A DNA stretch of 64,000 nt. It comes from Selaginella moellendorffii. Lineage: Eukaryota > Streptophyta > Lycopodiopsida > Selaginellales > Selaginellaceae. Below the pieces are notes generated by a model. It had not been told where the DNA came from. It was given only the letters and a program-made list of their open reading frames with translations, and searched no databases. The translations under genes were made by a program, and so were the position numbers. The stretch is from contig NW_003314272.1 of assembly GCF_000143415.4 (NCBI RefSeq), forward strand, positions 2,319,728-2,383,727, in the 5' to 3' direction. Below are positions 33,308-43,645 of the stretch, piece after piece. How positions within the stretch are numbered: the stretch's first letter is position 1; each line of letters begins with the position of its first letter.

Positions 33308-35913
33308 TTCCTTCCTCTTGTAGCATCATACGCCCTCGCAATCTCCCCCAAGCTTTCGCCTCCCGTGAATTGTGGTGTCTGGCGGAAGTGATCGATCGTC
33401 TGGATGATGGCGCCGCCGCTGACTGGAACACCTGCGCCTGGATACTCCGCCAGTGCGCCGCGGAGCTCGCGCTAGAGCAGGGACGCCGAGCGCACTCTCG
33501 GATCGCGCGATGGGGCCGCGACACTGACACCCATCTTGGCAATCTCCTCGTCCAGATGTATGGTAGCTGCGGATCCCTGCGAGAGGCCATCGAGGCCTTC
33601 CAGCGGATCAGTGCGCCAAACGTCTACTCGTGGAACATCCTCGTCACGCAGCTCGTCCGGAATGGCGACCTCGATCTTGCCACACGCGCGTTCCACCGTG
33701 CTCCCGCCAGGAATCTCGTGTCTTTCAATCTGCTTCTCACTGCACACACACGGCAGGGGCTGATCGGCGAGGCGCGAAGGATCTTCGATGCCATGGCCGA
33801 AAGAGATGGTAGCTCCTGGAACATCATGATCCAGGCGTACTCCAGCAGTGGCGATTTGGAAGAGGCGCTTGTCCTCTTTGGCTGGATGACCCGCCGAGAC
33901 GTGATCTCTTGGAGCACCGTGATCACCCTCTACACCCGCGCTGGAGGAATCGATGTGGCGGTCCAGATGTTTGACAAGATGCCCCAGAGAAACGTGATTG
34001 CGTGGAACATTCTGATTGCGGCATTTGCCGAGGAGGGGGATCTGGAGAAGTGCCAGGAATTCTTTACAGCCATGCCGCAGCGGAGCTTGATTTCCTGGAA
34101 CTCGCTGATGCAAGCGTGTGCGCTGCATGGTAAACTGGATTTAACACTAGCTTTGCTCGATAGGATCCCACAGCAGGATAGTTACTCGTGGAATGCAGTG
34201 ATCTTAGCTTATTCCCAGTGCGGGTATCTTGCTGAATCTCTGGCGATGGTGGAAACTGTGCCCCAAGAAAGTTCTGTTGGATTCAACGTGGTCATGAATG
34301 CATATGCTCAAGCTGGTGATCTCCTTCGAGCTCGTCATATCTTTGATCTCATGCCTGAAAAGAACGTTGCTGCCTGGAATGCCATGATCCAGGCGTATGT
34401 GCAGAACGGGCATCTGGGAGACGCCAAGGCACTGTTCGATCGAGCCGGAAAGAGAAACGCCTTGACCTGGACTTTGGCGATCGGTTTGTTCTCGCAGCAA
34501 TCAAGCAGCGAAGATCTGGTGGATCCGTCCTTAAGGCTCGCTTTTGAGAGGATGCCAAGTCACGACACTTGTGCGTGGAACATGATGCTCCAAGCTTCTT
34601 CTCACCGGGATGCCGGAGCAGCCAAAGATCTCTTCGACAAGATACCAGCGCGAGACATTGTGTCATGGACGGCGCTCATCACAGCCTTGGGCCATAGCCA
34701 GCAGAGCTCGAGCGCGGAGCTCGTGTTGAGCAAAATGCCGCAGGTGTCGGAGATCTCCTGGAACGCTCTCCTCTCGGCCCACGCTCGCGAACGATGCTCG
34801 CCATCGATCGAGAAGGACCTTCACGGGGCCTGGAGCATCTTCAAGAACAGGATGGAGAGGAGGGACGATCTCTCGTGGACGATAATGGTATCCGCCTTCG
34901 CGGACTCGTCCACGCCTGAGAAATCTCGCCGGGTCTTCGATCGAATGCCACAGTGGAGCTTGCTGTCGTGGAATGCGCTGCTACGATCTTACGTCCAGGC
35001 CGGTCTCATCACAGAGGGAGTGTGGATCTTCTCGCGTGCCATGCCTCAGCGCAACAGCTTCTCCTGGAACATCCTCATTGCGGCTCTCTCTCAGAGCAGC
35101 CGCCTCGGCGATGCGAGGGAGCTCTTTGCCGCCATGCCCGCTCGTAGCATTGTGTCGTGGAACTCGATGATCCAGGCGCTGGCCCTCAATGGCGAGCCAC
35201 GGGCCGCCATCGCGCTTTACTGCGGCATGGACCAGGAAGGCATCCCTCCCAGTGATGCCACCTTTGCGAGCATCCTCGAGGCGTGCTCCATTGCCTCGGC
35301 GCTCGAGCAAGGCATGGAAATCCACCGGGATATCGCCATTGCCAATCTGGTGATCAAGGCTTCGCTCGCAAGCGCACTCGTCAACTTCTATGGCCAGTGT
35401 GGCGGCGGCCTGGATCGAGCCCGGGAGATCTTCCACGGGGCTCCTCCTGCAGCGGTGTCGGGGTGGAATGCGATGGTCGCAGCGCTGGCGAGGCATGGGC
35501 ATGGCCGTCAAGCGGTGGAGCTCTTCATCCGGATGCTGCTCGAGGGAATGGAGCTGGACAGTGTCGCATTCCTGGGAATTCTCACTGCCTGTGGCTACGC
35601 GGGGATGGTGGAGGAGGCGAGGGAGCTATTCGTGCTTATGGCGGCGCATGGGATCGCCGCTGGAGCCGAGCACTACCACTGCCTAGTGGAGGTGGTGTGC
35701 CGGGCGGGGGAGCTCGAGCGAGGTGTGGAGCTGACTGTAAGCATGCCTTTCCATCCGGGCGTGATTCCATGGAACATGATACTAAACGTGTGCAGCACTG
35801 TTCTGGTGGATGGGAAAGTTGGCGCCTGGGTTGGGGGCGAGATTATGTTGCTGGAACCCGTGGAGTCTGCGCCGTATGTGATGCTCTCCAACCTTTCCAC
35901 TGCCTGCATTTAG
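33304..35913 (+). CDS. PPR protein of S-type repeats, parent of the truncated copy at 40.3 kb
   Basis: An intronless 869-residue ORF. The N-terminus (MIPSSCSIIRPRNLPQAFAS) could be an organelle transit peptide. From about residue 60 it is a chain of 31-35-residue PPR motifs such as NVYSWNILVTQLVRNGDLD and NVIAWNILIAAFAEEGDLEK. The later part carries canonical P-L-S units (ATFASILEACSIASALEQG, VAFLGILTACGYAGMVEEA) and an E1-like end (VIPWNMILNVCSTVLVDGKV, APYVMLSNLSTACI) that stops before E2 or DYW. It most likely binds organellar RNA. Its 3' half (from about 34,656) is the left end of the 5.7-kb tandem duplication. Confidence 0.92.
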   Translation: MIPSSCSIIRPRNLPQAFASRELWCLAEVIDRLDDGAAADWNTCAWILRQCAAELALEQGRRAHSRIARWGRDTDTHLGNLLVQMYGSCGSLREAIEAFQRISAPNVYSWNILVTQLVRNGDLDLATRAFHRAPARNLVSFNLLLTAHTRQGLIGEARRIFDAMAERDGSSWNIMIQAYSSSGDLEEALVLFGWMTRRDVISWSTVITLYTRAGGIDVAVQMFDKMPQRNVIAWNILIAAFAEEGDLEKCQEFFTAMPQRSLISWNSLMQACALHGKLDLTLALLDRIPQQDSYSWNAVILAYSQCGYLAESLAMVETVPQESSVGFNVVMNAYAQAGDLLRARHIFDLMPEKNVAAWNAMIQAYVQNGHLGDAKALFDRAGKRNALTWTLAIGLFSQQSSSEDLVDPSLRLAFERMPSHDTCAWNMMLQASSHRDAGAAKDLFDKIPARDIVSWTALITALGHSQQSSSAELVLSKMPQVSEISWNALLSAHARERCSPSIEKDLHGAWSIFKNRMERRDDLSWTIMVSAFADSSTPEKSRRVFDRMPQWSLLSWNALLRSYVQAGLITEGVWIFSRAMPQRNSFSWNILIAALSQSSRLGDARELFAAMPARSIVSWNSMIQALALNGEPRAAIALYCGMDQEGIPPSDATFASILEACSIASALEQGMEIHRDIAIANLVIKASLASALVNFYGQCGGGLDRAREIFHGAPPAAVSGWNAMVAALARHGHGRQAVELFIRMLLEGMELDSVAFLGILTACGYAGMVEEARELFVLMAAHGIAAGAEHYHCLVEVVCRAGELERGVELTVSMPFHPGVIPWNMILNVCSTVLVDGKVGAWVGGEIMLLEPVESAPYVMLSNLSTACI

Positions 35914-37284
35914 CTATAATTATTTGAGCTCCACTGGCACTAAGAAATCCTTCTCACCTTGACATGGATGATCTTCTTCGTCAAGTTCTCAGCTTTGAAA
36001 GGGTTCTTCATCTCAGCAGGATATAATTATTTGAGCTCCACTAGTGATGAGGTGATGGCAGAAGCAGCCACCACTCTGGACTACTAAAAATTTTAATTTT
36101 TACCTACCATAACTATCAACATGTTGTTGAAATTTTATTATAAGATGAATAATATCATTTGGCTTAATTTTAAAAGTTGTAACCTTCTGTTGTCAAACCA
36201 TAGATAAAATAATATTTTCATTAAGAAAATTTTGTAAAATATCTATAATTTTTTATTGCAATGTTGTTTTTATAACTTTTGATAAAGTGATATCTTCCTT
36301 CTCAAAGTTCATATTAATATTTAAATTTTTTTTAGTGTAAATTACCTTTATAGTAGTCTTTAGCTGAATTTTTTTTAATGTTGCACATTTCAATGAATAA
36401 CTTCTTGCTCAAAGTTTTACAAGTATTTTAAAATTGTAATTAATATGTGAATTACCTTTGTCATAGCTTCCAAGTCATGTTCTTCAAAATCTTGTTAACA
36501 ATAAAAATAAGTCATCTATCCTAAGTTTTAAGATTGCATACGAATATGATAGTTGAGCCTTGTAGTCTAGTTAATTTACTTTTCTTGTTTGATATAATAA
36601 CTTTTGCTTCATGCTTATAAAAGTTTCTTTTGGTTGCTTATAGATAATTACATTAAATCAGAAAAGCCCAATCACTATGTCTTTCACCTTCGACAACAAA
36701 ATACTATATAGCTAGATCTGAAGAAGATTATATATAGAATTTGTGAGTATTATCTTTGTTGAATTTTACTTAAAAGTTGTTAATATTTCTTGCTTTAACA
36801 ATCGCACCATTGATTAGTTTTTTGTATGCATAGATTCAAATAAAACCATGATTTTTATAATAATTAGTAAATTAGTAGCTCATATGAACCTTAGTAGTAA
36901 ATTAATGAATTTCTTAATTTATCCTTCAATTACGAATATATATATATTTTTTAGACAAGAGTATAACCTTTATATTTGCATGGAATGCCTCAATCAAAAT
37001 ATTGGTCTACTTTGAGCAACAACAACCCACATATCTATCCAATATAAAGAAAAAAAAATTATAAAAATAAAAAAATTAATTCACTAACTAACTGTAAGCG
37101 ACTAAATTTTTAATTCTAATTTAATCACTTAATTATCTTGGAAGAATCTCACCATAAGTCCTGGTTTAGAAGCTTGTGTCCAATTTATTATCTGCACTAG
37201 GATGTTCTACATTGTCTAGATAAAAAAAGCAAAAGCTGATTTTTTCTTGTTCTTTTCGAAAAGTTCTACTGTTTTGTTCTTCAG
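35914..37284. other. AT-rich spacer inside duplication copy 1
   Basis: No gene was recognised. Very AT-rich, with poly-A/T and TA runs. It matches 41,587-42,988 but with many substitutions and small indels, more than the coding parts show. Confidence 0.6.
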
Positions 37285-37562
37285 GTTTGGTTCATCAGGA
37301 CATTCACATGGACAATGTGATCTGTAACTATTCATCAACAAGGAATTTTATATTGATTGATCTCGAAATGGTTGGAGAGCCAAGTGATGTTGGCAAGTCT
37401 TTTCTGACCGGCTGGACACAAACGACTCTGATGGAAGGCTGCTGTTACACCTTCAGATCAGATCTTCATCAGCTTGGGCTGCTGCTGGAGAAAACGGTGG
37501 TCCCTTTGTCTTTGTTGGCTTGGGATTTTATCAGCCAGCTCAAATCTCATGTGCAGCAGTAA
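37285..37562 (+). pseudogene. Orphan kinase-like exon
   Basis: A TTCTTCAG acceptor is followed by an open stretch of about 91 codons with VHQDIHMDNVICNYS, which fits a kinase catalytic loop with His-x-Asp and Asn, and FILIDLEMVGEPSDVGKS at the DFG position. YTFRSDLHQLGLLLEK resembles the following helix. No upstream exon with a nucleotide loop was seen in the AT-rich spacer, and the frame has no in-frame ATG before the motif, so it is probably a relic. It may derive from the same broad family as the ORF at 23,977. Confidence 0.5.
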
Positions 37563-37941
37563 ATTTTGTGATAATTCATAACAAATTGTAGCAGATTGCT
37601 AATGCTAATATGTTTCTGACAGTGTTTCCGTGACGACTGTGAGGCAACACGTGTGACGACTTGAGGCAACACGAGTGGCTTGTTGCTGGCAATACAAACA
37701 GCAAGAACAATTAGTTGAAAACACTGTTTGAGACATATTAGCTTTTGTATATTTTTTATTCCTCGAGTCCAGGCTCTCGGAACAGTTCTACACCAAGCTC
37801 TACACGAAGATGGAAAAAATGATAAAAATCTCACTTTGACATCGTGTTCGTGATTTTTATGCCTTCTTAATTATCAGATGCCACAAGAGATTTAGCATAG
37901 CGAATCCATTCCAGAATCTTTATTCAGAGGAATAAACGAGA
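37563..37941. other. Intergenic region, duplicated
   Basis: No gene was seen. Nearly identical to 43,266-43,645. Contains the 3' end of DJ-1 copy 1. Confidence 0.5.
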
Positions 37942-38697
37942 TCACTGATCTTGACGAGAAGGCAAGGCTGCGGTGATCTTTCTAGCCAGATCCACAACCT
38001 CCTTGCTTGCTTTCCCCACGCTGCCCGAATCGAATGGCGGCTGGGGATCATACTCAATCGCCAGTTGGACAGCCTTGGCCATTGTTTCATCTGCTAGCAA
38101 GGCTGCCACCTCCAAATTCGAGTCGATCCCAGCCGACACGCCGGCGGACATGATAATCTTCCCCTGCATCCCACGAATTGAGCTCATTAGCCCACCAGAA
38201 AACGAATCTAGCGAACTCACCTGACGTATATATCTCTGATGAACAGGAGTAACTCCATAAGAAGCGAGGCTGTCAAAAGCTGCCCAGTGCGTCGTCCCCT
38301 TGAGGCCATGGAGGATTCCAGCAGCTCCCAAGAGGAGCGCTCCAGTGCACACAGAAGTGGTGTACAGGCTTGTTTTGTGAACCTGTGAAACCAAAGCGAT
38401 CAATTACAACCAGGGCCGCGAGGTTCTTTCCATTACCTTGACAATGTAATCGAGAAAAGCCTTGTTCGTCAGAGGGAGGTCAAAACCGCCAGGAACCACG
38501 AGCACATCGGGGCTTGGAACTTGCTCGAAACAAACCGGGGCTTCCACTCGCAGATGACCATCATCGGCAAGGTACAGGCCAGCAGTCTCGCTCACGAATT
38601 CCACCCGCACCCCCGGAATTCTGTGTAGAACTTCGTAAGGCCCGATCGCATCCAGGGCTGTGAACCCGTTGAATATGGGAATTGCCACCACAACCAT
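37942..38697 (-). CDS. DJ-1/PfpI family protein, tandem copy 1
   Basis: Three exons. Exon 1 starts MVVVAIPIFNGFTALDAIGP and contains VEFVSETAGLYLADDGHL. Exon 2 holds the nucleophile Cys in YTTSVCTGALLLGAAGILHG. Exon 3 has GKIIMSAGVSAGIDSNLEVA and VQLAIEYDPQPPFDSGS and ends ALPSRQDQ. Compared with the sister copy at 43,646, exon 1 has VVPGGFDLPL where the sister has VVPGGPVKNLPL, a 6-bp in-frame deletion plus change next to the conserved glycine turn. That Pro normally shapes the oxyanion region, so activity might be altered. Otherwise intact. Confidence 0.88.
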
Positions 38698-39068
38698 CGC
38701 TTATCCCACTTATGATCTCGTCGCAAGACTGCTGTTTTATTCTCTCTTGCAGGGTAGTTGCGTAGCCGGAATTGTTACTGAAAGTTCACAGAAACTCACG
38801 TCAACCACTCTTCAAGACAATGAAACTGGCCAAACCTGGAGCACGAGGGCCAAAAGAATCAAATCGATTGTATCGAATCTACACAATGAAAGTAATAATT
38901 AACAAATAAAAGCAGCAATTTACAACTTACCAAAACAATATTTCCAGACGAATGAACTGTAAAATTGACAGGACACGTACCAGTTAATTTTGCATATCCA
39001 GGCAAGGAATATATAAGAAAAAAACATCCGGATGCCTCGAGCTGCAAAAGCAACTGGAAAACTTTCTA
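38698..39068. other. Intergenic region upstream of DJ-1 copy 1
   Basis: Holds the DJ-1 promoter and the 3' flank of the truncated golgin copy. A TATATAA lies near 39,010. No gene was recognised. Matches 44,408-44,783. Confidence 0.45.
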
Positions 39069-40324
39069 TCAGGATTTGGAATAGACCCTCCTGTGGCCTC
39101 TAACTCCTGAAATGTCAGCTTCTAAACCACCATCACTTTCAAACCCGGTGTTAAAAGCTGAAGAATGAAAATCGCTTTGCGGGCTCCTTGCACCCAACCC
39201 TGAGTTTTGAGCCTTTTCTCTTTCCTCGGATTCTTTCAGCAAGAAATCGATCCAAAGGTCCGCAAATGACTGCACGAAAACAGAATTGAATAGGAAAATA
39301 CCATGAACAAGATTACCTGATCATTGCTTGTCGTAAAAGACGAATTGTCATTACCGCCAGATAAGATACCTCCGACGACACGCCCTGGGAGGCCAAAAAC
39401 GCTTCTCATAACACCCGGTTTCCCAGAATTTTGATGAGCGAGTCCAACCCTTCGTTTGTCATCGTCGGAGAACCCCAGCATACGGGCCATTAAATCAAGA
39501 ACCTGTTAGAAATATTAGAAAAGTCAGAATTTCAAAAAGCTCCAACTACCTCGTGGTTATGTCCTCTCTCAAAATATGTCACGAGCAATTTGATAACAAT
39601 GCGCCTAAAAGAAGAAATTTAGCCAGTACATGATACGAACCTCTTTACCTGTCTACGGAATAATCTGAATCTGAAGACATCCTGTTTAGACGGATCATGC
39701 TTTCTTCCAGAGCACGGCGTAACCTGCATTTTCTGTGTTTTTTGTTGATTTTCAAGCCCTTTTCGTTCCTCGACGTGTACTTTCTCTACAACTTCTTTCT
39801 TCTGTGCTTCTACTACCTCAACCATCCGCTTTGCTGCCTGTTGAACAAATATGTAAGTTGAATCTTTCATTGACCGACTACTTACTTCCAAACTGTCCGA
39901 AAACTTCCTGAGATCTTCCTTTGCAGTATTGAGTTCTCGTTGAATGCGCTCCTGCAATAATCAACTTAAGCAGCTTCCCAATCGATCAAGAGTACCTTCG
40001 CATCAGTTTCTGCATAGTACTGCCCAAGTGCCACTTGGAGATTGGCTATCTCCTTGTCTCTAGCCTCCAAGACGGAATAAGAGTTCACAAGCTTAGACTT
40101 TAGAGATTCAATCTCCACCTTCGATGCCTGCAAATCTTCATTCGATCTTTTACTGGTATCAGTTTGAGAAGATAAAGCCTGCGCTAACGCTTGCTCCAGC
40201 TGTATGACACGGGCACAAGTTGCTGAAAATTTTCCCTCAAGTATAGCAATCTGCTCGCTATCTCGGTCCATTTTTTCTGAGTCGGCATTTTCCTGTTTAC
40301 AATCCAGCGTTAAAACAATGAAAC
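39069..40324 (-). pseudogene. 5'-truncated, frameshifted golgin copy
   Basis: The 3' exons of the golgin gene (SFADLWIDFLLKESEEREKA, MARMLGFSDDDKRRVG, coiled-coil exons) are present, but the first exons are missing because the duplication ended within the gene. In the exon near 39,720 a 14-bp deletion relative to copy 2 (after GCGTAACCTG) shifts the frame, giving QVTPCSGRKHDP in place of the normal coiled coil. No start exon or promoter of its own is seen. It is almost certainly non-functional. Confidence 0.85.
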
Positions 40325-41586
40325 CAGACGGTGTGTCATGGACGGTGCTCATCACAGCCTTGGGCCATAGCCAGCAGAGCTCGAGCGCGGAGCTCGTGTT
40401 GAGCAAAATGCCGCAGGTGTCGGAGATCTCCTGGAACGCTCTCCTCTCGGCCCACGCTCGCGAACGATGCTCGCCATCGATCGAGAAGGACCTTCACGGG
40501 CCCTGGAGCATCTTCAAGAACAGGATGGAGAGGAGGGACGATCTCTCGTGGACGATAATGGTATCCGCCTTCGCGGACTCGTCCACGCCTGAGAAATCTC
40601 GCCGGGTCTTCGATCGAATGCCACAGTGGAGCTTGCTGTCGTGGAATGCGCTGCTACGATCTTACGTCCAGGCCGGTCGCATCACAGAGGGAGTGTGGAT
40701 CTTCTCGCGTGCCATGCCGCAGCGCAACAGCTTCTCCTGGAACATCCTCATTGCGGCTCTCTCTCAGAGCAGCCACCTCGGCGATGCGAGGGAGCTCTTT
40801 GCCGCCATGCCCGCTCGTAGCATTGTGTCGTGGAACTCGATGATCCAGGCGCTGGCCCTCAATGGCGAGCCACGGGCCGCCATCGCGCTTTACTGCGGCA
40901 TGGACCAGGAAGGCATCCCTCCCAGTGATGCCACCTTTGCGAGCATCCTCGAGGCGTGCTCCATTGCCTCGGCGCTCGAGCAAGGCATGGAAATCCACCG
41001 GGATATCGCCATTGCCAATCTGGTGATCAAGGCTTCGCTCGCAAGCGCACTCGTCAACTTCTATGGCCAGTGTGGCGGCGGCCTGGATCGAGCCCGGGAG
41101 ATCTTCCACGGGGCTCCTCCTGCAGCGGTGTCGGGGTGGAATGCGATGGTCGCAGCGCTGGCGAGGCATGGGCATGGCCATCAAGCGGTGGAGCTCTTCA
41201 TCCGGATGCTGCTCGAGGGAATGGAGCTGGACAGTGTCGCATTCCTGGGAATTCTCACTGCCTGTGGCTACGCGGGGATGGTGGAGGAGGCGAGGGAGCT
41301 ATTCGTCCTTATGGCGGAGCATGGGATCGCCGCTGGAGCCGAGCACTACCACTGCCTAGTGGAGGTGGTGTGCCGGGCGGGGGAGCTCGAGCGAGGTGTG
41401 GAGCTGACTGTAAGCATGCCTTTCCATCCGGGCGTGATTCCATGGAACATGATACTAAACGTGTGCAGCACTGTTCTGGTGGATGGGAAAGTTGGCGCCT
41501 GGGTTGGGGGCGAGATTATGTTGCTGGAACCCGTGGAGTCTGCGCCGTATGTGATGCTCTCCAACCTTTCCACTGCCTGCATTTAG
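40318..41586 (+). pseudogene. 5'-truncated PPR copy with a new ATG at the duplication junction
   Basis: The last 414 or so codons of the 33.3-kb PPR gene are repeated with six amino-acid changes (A/V, A/P, L/R, R/H, R/H, A/E) and no stop or frameshift. The join places an ATG from golgin antisense sequence (40,318) in frame: MKPDGVSWTVLITALGH. An earlier in-frame ATG at 40,204 would add antisense golgin residues. It lacks the N-terminal transit region and the first half of the repeats. Whether it is transcribed is unknown. The intact frame could mean a recent event, conversion with the parent, or function. Confidence 0.7.
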
Positions 41587-42988
41587 CTATAATTATTTGA
41601 GCTCCACTGGCACTAAGAAATCCTTCTCACCTTGACATGGATGATCTTCTTTGTCTCAGCTTTGAAAGGGTTTTCCATCTCGGCAGGATATAATTATTTG
41701 AGCTCCACTAGTGATGAGGTGATGGCAGCAGCAGCCACCACTCTGGACTACTAAAATTTTATATTTTTACCTATAATTCTTTCCACCAAAGGTTTTGACT
41801 ACTTTAAAGATGTACTATAACTATCAATATGTTGTTGAAATTTTAATATAGGATGAATAATATCATTTAGCTTCTATTGTATCATTTTTAAATTGTTATT
41901 AAATCATAGATAAAATAATATTTTCATTAAGAAAATTTTGTAAGATATCCATCATCTTTTACTGCAATGTTGCTTTTATAACTTTTGATAAAGTGATATC
42001 TTCCTGCTCCATATTTAAATTTTTTTTAGTATAAATTACCTTTATAGTAGTCTTTAGTTGAATTCTTTTTAATGCTGCACATTTCAATGAATATTTTCCT
42101 GCTCAAATTTTTATAAGTATTTTAAAATTATAATTAATAAGTGAATTACCTTTGTTATAGCTTCCAAGTCAAGTTTTTTAAAATCTTGTTAACAATAAAA
42201 TAAGTCATCTGACCCAGGTTTTAAGATTGTATATAAATGTGATAGTTGAGTTTCATAGTCTAGTTAATTTACTCTTCTTGTTTGATATAATAACTTTTGC
42301 TTCATGCTTATAAAAGTTTCTTTTGGTTGCCCATATATAATTATACTAAGTTAGAAAAGCTCAATCACTGTGTTTTTTACTTTTGACAACAAAATACCAT
42401 ATAACTGGATCTGAAGAGGATTATACATGGAATTTGTGAGTATTGTCCTTGTCAAATTTTATTTGAAAGTTGTTAATATTTCTTGCTTTAACAATCACAC
42501 CATCGATTAGCTTTTTGTATGCATAGATTCGAATAAAACCATGATCTTTATAATAATTAATAAATCAATACCTCATATGAACCTTAGTAATAAATTAGTG
42601 AATTGCCCCATCTATCCTTCAATTATGAATATATATATTTTTTAGACGAGAGTATAACCTTTATATTTGCATGGAATGCCTCAATCAAAATATTTGTCTA
42701 CTTCGAGCAGCAACAACCCACATATCTATTAAATATATATTAAAATAAATTATAAAAATCAAAAATTAGTTCATTTACCAACTGTAAACAACTAAATTTT
42801 TAATTCTAATTTAATCACTTAATCATGTTGGAAGAATCTCACTGTTAACCTCCATAAGTCTTGGTTTAGAAGCTTGTGTCCAATCTATTATCTGCACTAG
42901 GATGTTCTACACTGTCTGGGTAAAAAAAGCAAAAGCTGATTTTTTCCTGTTCTTTTCTTTTTGAAAAGCTGTACTGTTTTGTTCTTCA
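41587..42988. other. AT-rich spacer inside duplication copy 2
   Basis: No gene was recognised. Counterpart of 35,914-37,284 with many indels and substitutions, including an extra segment near 41,775-41,815. Confidence 0.6.
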
Positions 42989-43265
42989 GGTTTGGTTCAT
43001 CAGGACATTCACATGGACAACGTGATCCGTGACTATTTATCAACAAGGAATTTTATATTGATTGATCTCAATTGGTTGGAGAGCCAAGTGATGTTGGTGA
43101 GTCTTTTCTGACCGGCTGAACACAAACGATTCTGAGGGAAGGCTGCTATTACACCTTCGGATCAGATCTTCATCAGCTTGGGCTGCTGCTGGAGAAAACA
43201 GCAGTCCCTCTGTCTCTGTTGGCTTGGGATTTTATCAGCCAGCTCAAATCTCATGGGCAGAAGTA
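42989..43265 (+). pseudogene. Frameshifted second copy of the orphan kinase-like exon
   Basis: Matches 37,285-37,562. GATCTCAATTGG replaces GATCTCGAAATGG, losing one base, and GGCTGGACA has become GGCTGAACA, a stop codon. It is decayed further than copy 1, so this exon is not under constraint in this copy. Confidence 0.75.
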
Positions 43266-43645
43266 AATTTTGTGATAATTCATAACAAATTGTAGCAAAT
43301 TGCTGATGCTAATATGTTTCTGACAGTGTTTCTGTGACGACTGTGAGGCAACACGTGTGACAACTTGAGGCAACACGAGTGGCTTGTTGCTGGCAATACA
43401 AACAGCAAGAACAATTAGCTGAGCACACTGTTTGAGACATATTAGCTTCTGTATATTTTTGATTCCTCGAGTCCAGGCTCTCGGAACAGTTCTACACCAA
43501 GCTCTACACGAAGATGGAAAAAATGATAAAAATCTCACTTTGACATCGTGTTCGTGATTTTTATGCCTTCTTAATTATCAGATGCCACAAGAGATTTAGC
43601 ATAGCGAATCCATTCGAGAATCTTTATTCAGAGGAATAAACGAGA
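43266..43645. other. Intergenic region, duplicated
   Basis: No gene was seen. Counterpart of 37,563-37,941; the 3' flank of DJ-1 copy 2. Confidence 0.5.

Larger units (their letters stand above)
34656..40324. repeat. Segmental tandem duplication, copy 1
   Basis: From inside the 33.3-kb PPR gene to the end of the truncated golgin copy, this block is repeated at 40,325-46,053 in the same order and orientation. The PPR stop codons are 5,673 bp apart and the DJ-1 stop codons 5,704 bp apart, so small indels have accumulated. Genes and flanks align well; the AT-rich spacer differs more. Confidence 0.95.

Noticed and set aside
35283-35927. 214-codon plus-strand frame, repeated at 40,956-41,600
   Set aside because: Alternative frame of the PPR 3' half; Gly/Arg/Trp-rich and duplicated only because the PPR is.
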